Positions 8,071 to 16,059 of a stretch of 64,000 bases of DNA are shown in pieces (position 1 is the first letter of the stretch; every line of letters starts with the position of its first letter). The DNA comes from Lachnoclostridium sp. UBA7215. Lineage in GTDB: Bacteria; Bacillota; Clostridia; Lachnospirales; Lachnospiraceae. Where the stretch lies: the NCBI GenBank assembly GCA_002490465.1, contig DKUB01000061.1, positions 27,773 through 91,772 of the forward strand, given 5' to 3'. The translations under genes and the position numbers were made by a program. A model generated the notes under the pieces. That model was not told where the DNA came from. It saw nothing but the letters and a program-made list of their open reading frames with translations, and ran no database searches.

Positions 8071-9237
8071 TTACTTTATTACTCTTACACGGATTACTCC
8101 GTTGATTGCCTCTAAATCTTTTACTACCTTTTCTTTGATTTCCGAACAGACATCAAAAATCGTATAGGCATAATCTCCACGGCTTTTATTTACCATGTTT
8201 TCAATGTTTACATTATCCTTTGCAAAAAGCCCGGTAAACTGGGTCAGCATATTCGGCACATTTTTATGCGCTACCGTAATTCGCCCCTCCGTAGAACATA
8301 CACCGGCATCACAATTCGGATAGTTTACAGAATTGCGTATATTACCATTCTCAATGAAATCGCGAATCTGACTGACTGCCATTTTCGCACAGTTATCCTC
8401 AGACTCCTGTGTAGACGCCCCCAGATGCGGCGTTACCATTGTATTCGGAAGATTGACGGTAGTCGGGTTCGGGAAATCCACCACATAGCGTCCAACTTTG
8501 CCGGACTCCAGCGCAGCACGCATGTCATCCTCATTTACAAGACTGTCTCTTGAGAAGTTCAAAAGGACTACGCCATCCTTCATCTTATCAAATGCCTCTT
8601 TATTAAACATCCCTTTTGTGGAATCCAGAAGCGGAACGTGAACCGTAAGATAATCACACATCTCAAACAGCTCATCATTACTCTTAACCATTGTTACATC
8701 ACGGGACATGTTGAGGGCATTTTCTACCGATAAATATGGATCGCATCCATATACATCCATTCCGAGCCGGTTTGCCGCATTAGCCACCAGAACACCAATC
8801 GCCCCAACACCGATAATACCAAGTTTCTTTCCCTTAATTTCCGTTCCTGCATACGCTTTTTTTGCCTTTTCTGCATCAGCAGCAATATTGGCATTATCTT
8901 TATTGTCTTTACACCATTGAATACCACCCGTAATATCGCGCGCGGCTAACAGCATAGAAGCAATCACAAGCTCTTTTACCGCATTGGCATTTGCCCCCGG
9001 CGTATTAAAAACTACCGTACCTTTCTCGGCACATTTGTCAAGTGGAATATTGTTATAGCCGGCGCCTGCCCTTGCTACGGCAAGCAGGTTGTCCGAAAGT
9101 TCCATATCATGCATTACCGCACTGCGGACCAAAATAGCATCTGCCTCTTTTACATCATCCACAATCTGATAATCATCGCTCAACATCTCAAGCCCACAGG
9201 AGGCAATTGGATTCAGGCAATTCACTTTTATACTCAT
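8071..9237 (-). CDS. serA: D-3-phosphoglycerate dehydrogenase
   Basis: A 388-residue enzyme catalysing the first step of serine synthesis, 3-phosphoglycerate to 3-phosphohydroxypyruvate with NAD. The nucleotide-binding motif is GVGAIG (143-148), the catalytic histidine lies in TPHLGAST, and the C-terminus is an ACT domain (about 318-388) that usually binds serine for feedback control. The ATG overlaps the serC stop (TAATG). Two active-site stretches differ from textbook SerA: NFSRDSLVNE keeps the Arg but not the following Gly, and the stretch that normally holds the catalytic Glu reads VVDFPNPTT without one. Short clostridial SerA forms can be divergent, so activity is still expected. Confidence 0.92.
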   Translation of the reverse strand: MSIKVNCLNPIASCGLEMLSDDYQIVDDVKEADAILVRSAVMHDMELSDNLLAVARAGAGYNNIPLDKCAEKGTVVFNTPGANANAVKELVIASMLLAARDITGGIQWCKDNKDNANIAADAEKAKKAYAGTEIKGKKLGIIGVGAIGVLVANAANRLGMDVYGCDPYLSVENALNMSRDVTMVKSNDELFEMCDYLTVHVPLLDSTKGMFNKEAFDKMKDGVVLLNFSRDSLVNEDDMRAALESGKVGRYVVDFPNPTTVNLPNTMVTPHLGASTQESEDNCAKMAVSQIRDFIENGNIRNSVNYPNCDAGVCSTEGRITVAHKNVPNMLTQFTGLFAKDNVNIENMVNKSRGDYAYTIFDVCSEIKEKVVKDLEAINGVIRVRVIK

Positions 9238-10319
9238 TATGCATTTTCCTCCTCAAATTTTTTCATAAACTCAACCAGTTTTTCTACACCCTCTTTTGGC
9301 ATTGCATTATAAATGCTGGCACGCATGCCGCCAACCGTGCGGTGACCCTTGAGATTCTCAAATCCTGCCGCCTTTGCCTCTGCTACAAATTTAGCATCTA
9401 AATCTTCATTTCCGGTCACAAACGGCACATTCATCAGCGAGCGGTCTTCTTTGCGGACGGTACCCTTAAACAATTTAGAGGAATCAAGGAAATCATAAAG
9501 AATTTTTGCTTTTTCCTCATTCCTTTTTTTCATTTCCTTTAAACCGCCCATTTTTTTGAGCCACTTAAATACTTTTCCGCAAATATAAATACCATAAGCT
9601 GGCGGCGTATTATAAAGAGACTGCGCATCGGCATGTATTTTATACTGTAACATGGTTGGCACCTTCTCATCCGTTTTCTCAGGAATTAAGTCCTTTCGGA
9701 TAATGACAATAACAACTCCGGCAGGCCCGATGTTTTTCTGCACCCCGCCATAAATGACACCATATTTACTCACATCAACCGGCTCAGAGAGAAAACAGGA
9801 AGATACATCCGCTACCAGCGTTTTTCCTTTTGTGTTTGGCAGCTCTTTATATTTTGTACCATAAATTGTATTATTTTCACAAATATACACATAATCTGCA
9901 TCCTCATCAATTGGCAGGTCAGAACAATCCGGTATATAGGAAAACGTCTCATCCTCTGAAGATGCAATTTTTACTGCTTTTCCGTATTTGCACGCCTCCT
10001 GGTAGGCTTTTTTCGCCCACTGGCCTGTCACGATATAATCTGCCACACCATTTTTCATCAGATTCATTGGAATCATGGCAAACTGCTGGGAAGCTCCCCC
10101 CTGCAGGAAAAGCACCTCATAATTATCCGGTATTTCCATTAAATCCCTTAAATCCTGCTCCGCTTCCTTAATAATCGTGTCATATGCTTTGGAACGATGG
10201 CTCATTTCCATCACGGACATACCTGTCCCCTTATAATCCATCATTTCCTCTGCTGCCTCTTTTAATACCTCTTCCGGCAAAACTGCCGGACCTGCTGAAA
10301 AATTATACACTCTAGCCAC
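9237..10319 (-). CDS. serC: phosphoserine aminotransferase
   Basis: A 360-residue PLP enzyme converting 3-phosphohydroxypyruvate and glutamate to phosphoserine. The start is a GTG at 10319, eight bases after AAAGGAGG; it yields the family N-terminus ARVYNFSAGPAVLPEEVL. The upstream in-frame extension to 10556 reads through repeat hairpins and the end of ilvB and is not coding. The PLP lysine lies in VIYGGVQKNIGPAGV, and HRTVGGMRASIYNA near the C-terminus is typical. Translation is coupled to serA. The 142 bases upstream carry a tandem hairpin array described separately, which may set its expression relative to ilvB. Confidence 0.95.
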   Translation of the reverse strand: MARVYNFSAGPAVLPEEVLKEAAEEMMDYKGTGMSVMEMSHRSKAYDTIIKEAEQDLRDLMEIPDNYEVLFLQGGASQQFAMIPMNLMKNGVADYIVTGQWAKKAYQEACKYGKAVKIASSEDETFSYIPDCSDLPIDEDADYVYICENNTIYGTKYKELPNTKGKTLVADVSSCFLSEPVDVSKYGVIYGGVQKNIGPAGVVIVIIRKDLIPEKTDEKVPTMLQYKIHADAQSLYNTPPAYGIYICGKVFKWLKKMGGLKEMKKRNEEKAKILYDFLDSSKLFKGTVRKEDRSLMNVPFVTGNEDLDAKFVAEAKAAGFENLKGHRTVGGMRASIYNAMPKEGVEKLVEFMKKFEEENA

Positions 10320-10461
10320 TTCTATATCCTCCTTTGATTTGTCACCAACCAAAGGTTGATGACCTGCGCGCCCTTTGTTACCAGCCGCAGGCTGATAACC
10401 TACGTGTGCATCAGCACACTTCTTTTTCAGGCGCTTCCTCTTTGATTTGTCACCAAATTGC
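10320..10461 (-). repeat. tandem covarying hairpins in the ilvB-serC spacer
   Basis: Read on the minus strand the spacer holds GTGTGC-TGAT-GCACAC, then GTTATCAGCC-TGC-GGCTGGTAAC, then GTCATCAACC-TTT-GGTTGGTGAC, each a 6-10 bp stem with a 3-4 base loop. The last two are copies of one another in which two base pairs change on both sides (T-A to C-G, G-C to A-T), keeping the stems. The 3' half GGTGACAAATCAAAG of the last hairpin is also present right after the ilvB stop. The last copy runs into the serC ribosome binding site, so an effect on serC translation or mRNA processing is plausible. Confidence 0.75.
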
Positions 10462-12147
10462 TTATGCCATGCGCTCTGCCTGGTCCTTTTCATCAAATGC
10501 CTCATCAATCGGGGCACCCGGTGCCACCATTGGCCATACTTTTTCGTCATGGTCAATCACTACCTCTATTACAAATGGCTCCTTTGATTCCAGGGCCTCA
10601 TGAATTGCCGCATCCACCTCTTCTTTCTTCGTTACGCGGACTGCCCTTGCCCCCATGGCCTCTGATACCTTGCAATAATCTACTTTATCCTCCAGAATCG
10701 TCTGGGAATAACGTTTTCCATAAAACAGTGTCTGCCACTGGCGTACCATACCAAGCGCATGATTATTAAAGACAATCTGCACAATCGGAATATTATAACG
10801 GGTAGCGGTAGCAATCTCATTCATATTCATACGGAAACACCCGTCTCCGGCCAGATTAATGACCGGTCGGTCCGGCATGCCAACCTTTGCACCGATACAG
10901 GCGCCAAGTCCATATCCCATTGTTCCCATGCCGCCAGACGTCAATAACTGTCTTGGTGTACGGAATTTATAAAACTGGGCCGCCCACATCTGATGCTGGC
11001 CTACATCCGTTGTAATTATTGCTTTATTATCTGTAATTTCACTAAGGCGTTCCACAATATATGGTCCGGTCAGCCCGTCTGAATGATATGTCATCGGCAG
11101 CGCTTCCTTACGTGCCAGAACTTTATCCATCCATGCCTTGTGATAATTTTGATCCAGCTTTTTATTCAATATTTCCAGAATCGATTTTAAATCACCGATA
11201 ATGGAATAGTCAACCATAATATTTTTGTTAATTTCTGCGGGATCAATATCAATATGAACAATCTCCGCACGGTTGGCAAATTTCTTCGCATTTCCGGTTA
11301 CACGGTCTGAAAAACGCGCTCCCAGAACAAGAAGCAGGTCACACTCCGTCACACTTAAGTTGGCTGTCTTTGTACCATGCATACCGAGCATTCCCGTATA
11401 ATATGGCTCCAGCCCGTCAAATACCCCCTTACCCATCAGGGTATCTGTAACCGGTGCGTCTACTTTTTTTACAAATTCACGAAGCTCTGCCTCAGCTCCG
11501 GAAATCCCTGCACCGCCGCCAACAAAAATCATTGGCCTCTCACAACGCTTAATTGCCTTTATGACCGCCTCAATATCGTCCTGGTCAATCGTGTCCACCT
11601 GTCTCTGGATTAATGGTGGCGTCTGCGGCACAAATTCCGTTGACGCTGAAGTAACATCCTTTGTTATATCCACGAGGACAGCACCTGGACGGCCGGTCTG
11701 GGCAATTTTAAACGCCCGGCGTATATCATCTGCCAGCTCCTCTATATCCTTCACAATAAAACTATGCTTCGTAATGGGCATTGTGACACCCGCAATATCT
11801 ACTTCCTGGAAAGAATCTTTACCAAGGAGGGAATTCGTCACGTTACAGGTGATTGCCACAAGCGGAACAGAATCCATCTGCGCAGTGGCAATACCGGTGA
11901 CAAGATTGGTGGCTCCCGGTCCGCTTGTCGCCATACAGACACCGACTTTTCCCGTTGCCCTGGCATATCCATCCGCTGCATGAGCTGCTCCCTGCTCATG
12001 TGATGTCAATATGTGACGAATACGGTCCTGATAGCGATACAGCTCATCGTACACATTCAGAATCGCACCTCCGGGATAGCCAAAAATTGTATCTACTCCC
12101 TGCTCTAACAGACACTCAATTAAAATCTGTGATCCGTTTAACTGCAT
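10462..12147 (-). CDS. ilvB: acetolactate synthase, large (catalytic) subunit
   Basis: A 561-residue thiamine-diphosphate enzyme that condenses pyruvate (or pyruvate with 2-oxobutyrate) in valine, leucine and isoleucine synthesis. The catalytic glutamate is in SHEQGAAHAADGYARATG, the ThDP/Mg motif is GDGCFRMNMNEIATATRYN, and FAD-site and alpha/beta/gamma domains are complete. I choose the ATG at 12147 (AGAGGTGC ahead of it); a second ATG at 12168 has almost no spacer to ilvD. No regulatory subunit gene (ilvN/ilvH) follows, where many operons have it, so it must be elsewhere. The catabolic form is less likely given the ilvD and leuB neighbours. Confidence 0.95.
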   Translation of the reverse strand: MQLNGSQILIECLLEQGVDTIFGYPGGAILNVYDELYRYQDRIRHILTSHEQGAAHAADGYARATGKVGVCMATSGPGATNLVTGIATAQMDSVPLVAITCNVTNSLLGKDSFQEVDIAGVTMPITKHSFIVKDIEELADDIRRAFKIAQTGRPGAVLVDITKDVTSASTEFVPQTPPLIQRQVDTIDQDDIEAVIKAIKRCERPMIFVGGGAGISGAEAELREFVKKVDAPVTDTLMGKGVFDGLEPYYTGMLGMHGTKTANLSVTECDLLLVLGARFSDRVTGNAKKFANRAEIVHIDIDPAEINKNIMVDYSIIGDLKSILEILNKKLDQNYHKAWMDKVLARKEALPMTYHSDGLTGPYIVERLSEITDNKAIITTDVGQHQMWAAQFYKFRTPRQLLTSGGMGTMGYGLGACIGAKVGMPDRPVINLAGDGCFRMNMNEIATATRYNIPIVQIVFNNHALGMVRQWQTLFYGKRYSQTILEDKVDYCKVSEAMGARAVRVTKKEEVDAAIHEALESKEPFVIEVVIDHDEKVWPMVAPGAPIDEAFDEKDQAERMA

Positions 12148-12169
12148 ACTCTGCACCTCTTTCTTCATC

Positions 12170-13831
12170 CTATTGTTTCAGAATCGCACCAGTACTTCCC
12201 GATGTTACCATATTAGCATATCTGGCAAGATAACCAGTTGTCACCTTTGGCTCCCTCGGTTTCCACTGTCTGCGCCGCTCTTCCATCTCCTCATCCGTAA
12301 TATCCAATATCAATGAATTTTCCGGAATGTTAATCTTTATGATATCTCCCTCTTTCACAAGGGCAATAGGTCCTCCAACTGCTGCCTCCGGAGAAACATG
12401 GCCGATGGATGCCCCGCGTGAAGCGCCGGAGAATCGTCCATCCGTAATCAGTGCAACAGAAGAGCCAAGTCCCATACCTGCAATTGCCGATGTCGGATTC
12501 AGCATTTCCCGCATACCGGGTCCTCCCTTTGGTCCCTCATAACGGATAACCACTACGTCTCCCGCAACAATCTTTCCGCCTTTAATCGCATCAATCGCGT
12601 CCTCCTCACAGTCAAAGACACGGGCCGGCCCCTCATGTACCATCATTTCCGGTACAACCGCAGAGCGCTTTACAACGCCGGAATCCGGTGCCAGATTTCC
12701 CTTGAGGACAGCAATACCACCTGTCTCACTGTAAGGGTTGTCAATCGGGCGAATCACTTCCGGATTGCGATTTACGACATTTTCCATATTCTCCCCTACA
12801 GTCCGTCCGGTAACTGTCATAAGATTTGTGTGAAGAAGGCCTTTTTTATTAAGTTCTGTCATCACGGCATATACACCGCCCGCCTCATTCAGCTGTTCCA
12901 TATAGGTGTGTCCAGCCGGTGCCAGATGACATAGATTTGGTGTCTTAGCACTAATCTCATTGGCAATATCCAGATTCAGCTCTACCCCTGCCTCATGAGC
13001 AATGGCCGGCAGATGGAGCATGGTATTTGTTGAACACCCAAGCGCCATATCTACTGTCATTGCATTTTGAAATGCTTTCTCATTCATGATATCCCTTGGA
13101 CGGATATTTCTCTTATACATTTCCATAACCTGCATTCCCGCATGTTTTGCCAGCTTAATACGGTCCGAATAAACAGCAGGAATGGTACCGTTCCCCGGAA
13201 GTCCCATACCAATTGCTTCCGTCAGGCAATTCATGGAATTTGCCGTATACATACCGGAACAGGAGCCGCACGTCGGGCATGCATGGCTTACATAATCATC
13301 CACTTCCTCCTCCGACAGCTTTCCTGCCGCATGTGCGCCAACTGCCTCAAACATACTGGACAGTGATGTGTTCTGTCCCTGAACATGACCGGCAAGCATT
13401 GGGCCGCCGCTGACAAATACGGTTGGAATATTTACCCTTGCCGCTGCCATCAAAAGCCCCGGCACATTTTTATCACAGTTCGGCACCATAACCATAGCAT
13501 CAAAAGCATGTGCCAGTGCCATACACTCTGTGGAGTCCGCAATTAAATCACGTGTCACGAGTGAATATTTCATACCAATATGTCCCATGGCAATACCGTC
13601 ACAAACGGCAATCGCCGGAAATACTATCGGTGTTCCGCCTGCCATGGCAACTCCAATCTTGGCAGCCTCTACTATTTTATCCAGGTTCATATGCCCCGGA
13701 ACAATTTCATTATATGAGCTGACAATCGCTACCAGCGGTTTCTCCAGCTCTTCTTTTGTCAGGCCGAGCGCATTAAATAAAGAGCGCTGCGGCGCTGTCT
13801 GCATTCCTTTTTTTACTGAATCACTTTTCAT
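12170..13831 (-). CDS. ilvD: dihydroxy-acid dehydratase
   Basis: A 553-residue iron-sulfur dehydratase giving the 2-oxo acids of valine and isoleucine. Cluster and active-site cysteines are visible in NCDKNVPG and CPTCGSCSGMYTANSMN, followed by the C-terminal DGRFSGASRGASIGH motif. Length fits the family. It lies between leuB and ilvB with 28 and about 20 base spacers, so all three are surely one transcript. No attenuator or T-box sequence is visible upstream of it; control must come from the leuB promoter. Confidence 0.96.
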   Translation of the reverse strand: MKSDSVKKGMQTAPQRSLFNALGLTKEELEKPLVAIVSSYNEIVPGHMNLDKIVEAAKIGVAMAGGTPIVFPAIAVCDGIAMGHIGMKYSLVTRDLIADSTECMALAHAFDAMVMVPNCDKNVPGLLMAAARVNIPTVFVSGGPMLAGHVQGQNTSLSSMFEAVGAHAAGKLSEEEVDDYVSHACPTCGSCSGMYTANSMNCLTEAIGMGLPGNGTIPAVYSDRIKLAKHAGMQVMEMYKRNIRPRDIMNEKAFQNAMTVDMALGCSTNTMLHLPAIAHEAGVELNLDIANEISAKTPNLCHLAPAGHTYMEQLNEAGGVYAVMTELNKKGLLHTNLMTVTGRTVGENMENVVNRNPEVIRPIDNPYSETGGIAVLKGNLAPDSGVVKRSAVVPEMMVHEGPARVFDCEEDAIDAIKGGKIVAGDVVVIRYEGPKGGPGMREMLNPTSAIAGMGLGSSVALITDGRFSGASRGASIGHVSPEAAVGGPIALVKEGDIIKINIPENSLILDITDEEMEERRRQWKPREPKVTTGYLARYANMVTSGSTGAILKQ

Positions 13832-13858
13832 ATCTATCCCTCATTTCTATATTCTCTT

Positions 13859-14944
13859 TTAAGCAATCTCAGATGCAATAGCATCTCCCATTTCTTTTGT
13901 ACCAACAGGAGTTTTACCATCTTCCATAATATCAGGCGTCCGATATCCCTTTTGCAAGACCGTTTTTACTGCACTTTCTACCGCATCTGCCTCTTTGCCA
14001 AGTCCAAAGGAATAGCGCAGCAACATAGCCGCTGAGAGCACAGTAGCAATCGGATTTGCCTTGTTCTGACCAGCAATGTCCGGGGCAGCGCCATGGCTTG
14101 GCTCATACATGCCAAATGTCCCTTCACCCAGACTGGCAGATGAAAGCATCCCAAGAGAGCCAGTTACCATACTTGCTTCATCGGATAAAATATCACCAAA
14201 CATATTCTCTGTTAAAATCACATCAAACTGTTTGGGGTCACGGACAATCTGCATGGCACAATTATCTACCAGCATATGGGTCAGCTCTACCTCCGGGTAG
14301 TCATTGCTGACCTCACTGACAACTTTCTCCCACAGACGGGAGGAATCCAAAACATTTGCCTTGTCCACACTGCAGACCCGCCTGTTCCTCTGCATGGCAA
14401 TTTCAAATGCCCGCACGGCAATCCGGCGAATTTCCTTCTCATTATATGTCAAAGTGTCAACCGCTGTCATTACACCATCAATTTCCTTTGTATAGCGCTC
14501 TCCAAAATAGAGACCACCCGTCAGCTCACGGGCAATAACGAAATCAAATCCCCCGCAGACAATCTCCTCTTTCAGCGGGCAGGCATCACTCAGCTCCTCA
14601 AACAGGACAGCCGGCCGCAAATTGCAAAAAAGACCGAGTTCTTTACGGATTTTCAAAAGACCTGCCTCTGGCCGTTTTGACGGTGGCAAATCATACCAGC
14701 TGTCTACCCCGACCCGTCCTCCAACTGCTCCAAGTAAAATTGCATCGCTTTTTTTTGCACTCTCCAATGTATCATCGGTCAGTGGATCACCGAAAGAATC
14801 AATGGAACAGCCACCCATCAGCAGCTCTTCATATTCGAATGTGTGACCGAACACACTTGCCACCTTATCCAATACTTTTTTTGCTTCTGCCACAATCTCC
14901 GGTCCAATACCATCCCCTGGAATTAGCGCAATTTTGCGTTTCAT
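13859..14944 (-). CDS. leuB: 3-isopropylmalate dehydrogenase
   Basis: A 361-residue NAD-dependent oxidative decarboxylase of leucine synthesis. It begins MKRKIALIPGDGIGPEIV, and has the substrate loop FCNLRPA, the Mg-binding aspartates in ENMFGDILSDEASM and the adenine-binding EPSHGAAPDIAG. The ATG at 14944 lies nine bases after GGAGG; an ATG six codons upstream contains that site. It is the first gene of the six-gene operon, with its promoter only about 40 bases upstream, too short a leader for a T-box or leader-peptide attenuator. leuC and leuD, its pathway partners, lie 32 kb away at 46.9-48.6 kb. Confidence 0.95.
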   Translation of the reverse strand: MKRKIALIPGDGIGPEIVAEAKKVLDKVASVFGHTFEYEELLMGGCSIDSFGDPLTDDTLESAKKSDAILLGAVGGRVGVDSWYDLPPSKRPEAGLLKIRKELGLFCNLRPAVLFEELSDACPLKEEIVCGGFDFVIARELTGGLYFGERYTKEIDGVMTAVDTLTYNEKEIRRIAVRAFEIAMQRNRRVCSVDKANVLDSSRLWEKVVSEVSNDYPEVELTHMLVDNCAMQIVRDPKQFDVILTENMFGDILSDEASMVTGSLGMLSSASLGEGTFGMYEPSHGAAPDIAGQNKANPIATVLSAAMLLRYSFGLGKEADAVESAVKTVLQKGYRTPDIMEDGKTPVGTKEMGDAIASEIA

Positions 14945-14983
14945 CGTATCTGTTCCCTCCATTCGTTACCCTCATAATTTTCT

Positions 14984-15013
14984 AGTATAATGCAAAGTGC
15001 AACGTTATGTCAA
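14984..15013 (-). promoter_or_regulatory. promoter of the leuB-ilvD-ilvB-serC-serA-folC operon
   Basis: TTGACA, 18 bases, TATACT on the minus strand, both boxes at or near consensus. The predicted transcript begins about 30 bases before the leuB start. A foldback element is inserted with its target duplication starting eight bases beyond the -35 box, so upstream activator sites, if any existed, have been displaced. Confidence 0.75.
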
Positions 15014-15021
15014 GTGGGGAT

Positions 15022-15383
15022 GCCTTGTAATTAGGGCAATCGCTTAATAATTTAGGTCAATACAGCGATTTCATACTGTTCTTGTCCGGTATAGCACTCC
15101 CAACGAAAAATAAATTGTTTTCTCCTGCTCCCAAACATCACGCCGTCCATTCACAAAACTCGCTGACTGCTGGTGGTGCATTAGTACCGCTGCGTGGCAG
15201 CTCTAGTGCAAACGTGCTGTAAAAGCAGGGAAACAGGACAGCAGACACCTCAGACAATGTTCGGACGGCGTTTTGGGAACAGGGGAAAACAATATTTTTC
15301 GGGGAGTAATACAAGGGCAAGAACAGTATGATATGCGCTGCCCTTATACCAAAAATTGTTAAGCGATTGCCCTGCCTTGTAAT
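15022..15383. mobile_element. MITE-like foldback element with 10-bp target duplication
   Basis: The direct repeat GCCTTGTAAT at 15022-15031 and 15374-15383 brackets an element whose ends are AGGGCAATCGCTTAA (15033) and its exact complement (ending 15373). The arms continue as imperfect inverted repeats for about 115 bases (15033-15148 and 15263-15373), with long matching blocks such as CATACTGTTCTTG, GAAAAATA and CGCCGTCC. The 114-base centre has weak pairing and no ORF with a convincing start. The duplicated target and long terminal inverted repeats without a transposase mark a non-autonomous transposon. It sits between the leuB promoter and the convergent end of the lipoprotein gene. Which transposase family moved it is not evident. 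Confidence 0.88.
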
Positions 15384-15423
15384 ATGATGGAAAGTAACGC
15401 AAACCGGAACTTTTTCTTAAATA

Positions 15424-15480
15424 CAAAAAAACCATGTATTCGCAGGGACACTTTTCACCTGCCCCCATAATACATGGTCT
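15424..15480 (-). terminator. terminator of the small lipoprotein gene
   Basis: On the minus strand ACCATGTATT pairs with AATACATGGT, with an inner GCAGG/CCTGC pair, followed by TTTTTTTGT. It starts about 20 bases after the stop codon of the lipoprotein gene. Confidence 0.75.
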
Positions 15481-15499
15481 TTACCTTTGCACTTTTGCA

Positions 15500-15937
15500 C
15501 TATTGAACGGCTGCTCCGGATGCTGTAAAGTCAACTTTACCCTTTTCCATTACAATAGTCAGCATCTGGCCATCGCCAAGGTCCATCTGATAGGAAAAAG
15601 TTTTTGCATCACTATCATATACCATGGAAAAAAGAATATCATCCTTTCCCTCTTCCTTTACTTCAATACCGTTTGATTTCCTCTCATATACATAATTTGC
15701 AGATGTCGCTGCATTTGTAACAACCAGTTTGTCATCATCCGTAATCTGCATATTTGTTGCTGCCATCTCTACCGTTGTGCCAAGAGCCTTTGCATATTCT
15801 TCCACAGACTTATCATTTACTGTTTTTGTTGTCCAGTCTCCGGTAATATCATCATAGGAAATTTCACCACAGCCGACAAGACTGACTGTCATCACTGCAG
15901 CCAACACAAACGCCAATACTTTTTTCATTGCTTTCAT
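15500..15937 (-). CDS. small lipoprotein of unknown function
   Basis: A 145-residue product starting MKAMKKVLAF at 15937, after AAGGAGAG; a longer reading frame upstream has no ribosome binding site. A lipobox LVGC places Cys23 at the mature N-terminus. The mature part (DDITGDWTTKTVNDKSVEEY, then TYSYQMD-like strands and DGQMLTIVMEKGK) resembles the small, lipocalin-like beta-rich lipoproteins common in Lachnospiraceae, where a stretch GxW near the start precedes repeated strands. No function is established. It has its own terminator, so it is probably monocistronic or the end of the permease transcript. Confidence 0.75.
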   Translation of the reverse strand: MKAMKKVLAFVLAAVMTVSLVGCGEISYDDITGDWTTKTVNDKSVEEYAKALGTTVEMAATNMQITDDDKLVVTNAATSANYVYERKSNGIEVKEEGKDDILFSMVYDSDAKTFSYQMDLGDGQMLTIVMEKGKVDFTASGAAVQ

Positions 15938-16059
15938 TTCTCTTCTCTCCTTTTTATGCTTTATATTATGTACCGTATTGTCCAAATCCATCCAGACAAC
16001 GCACCATTATATCAAAATATCTTCATATAAGCAACCGTTGATTTTAATTTCTCACCCTT

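Noticed and set aside
10320..10556. In-frame N-terminal extension of serC
   Set aside because: It reads through the end of ilvB and the hairpin repeats, has no ribosome binding site, and the GTG at 10319 gives the conserved SerC N-terminus.
14945..15000. T-box or leucine attenuator before leuB
   Set aside because: The promoter is only about 40 bases from the start codon, leaving no space for either structure.
15138..15468. Minus-strand ORFs inside and beside the foldback element
   Set aside because: They start without ribosome binding sites and run across inverted-repeat arms; no protein family resemblance, so no transposase.
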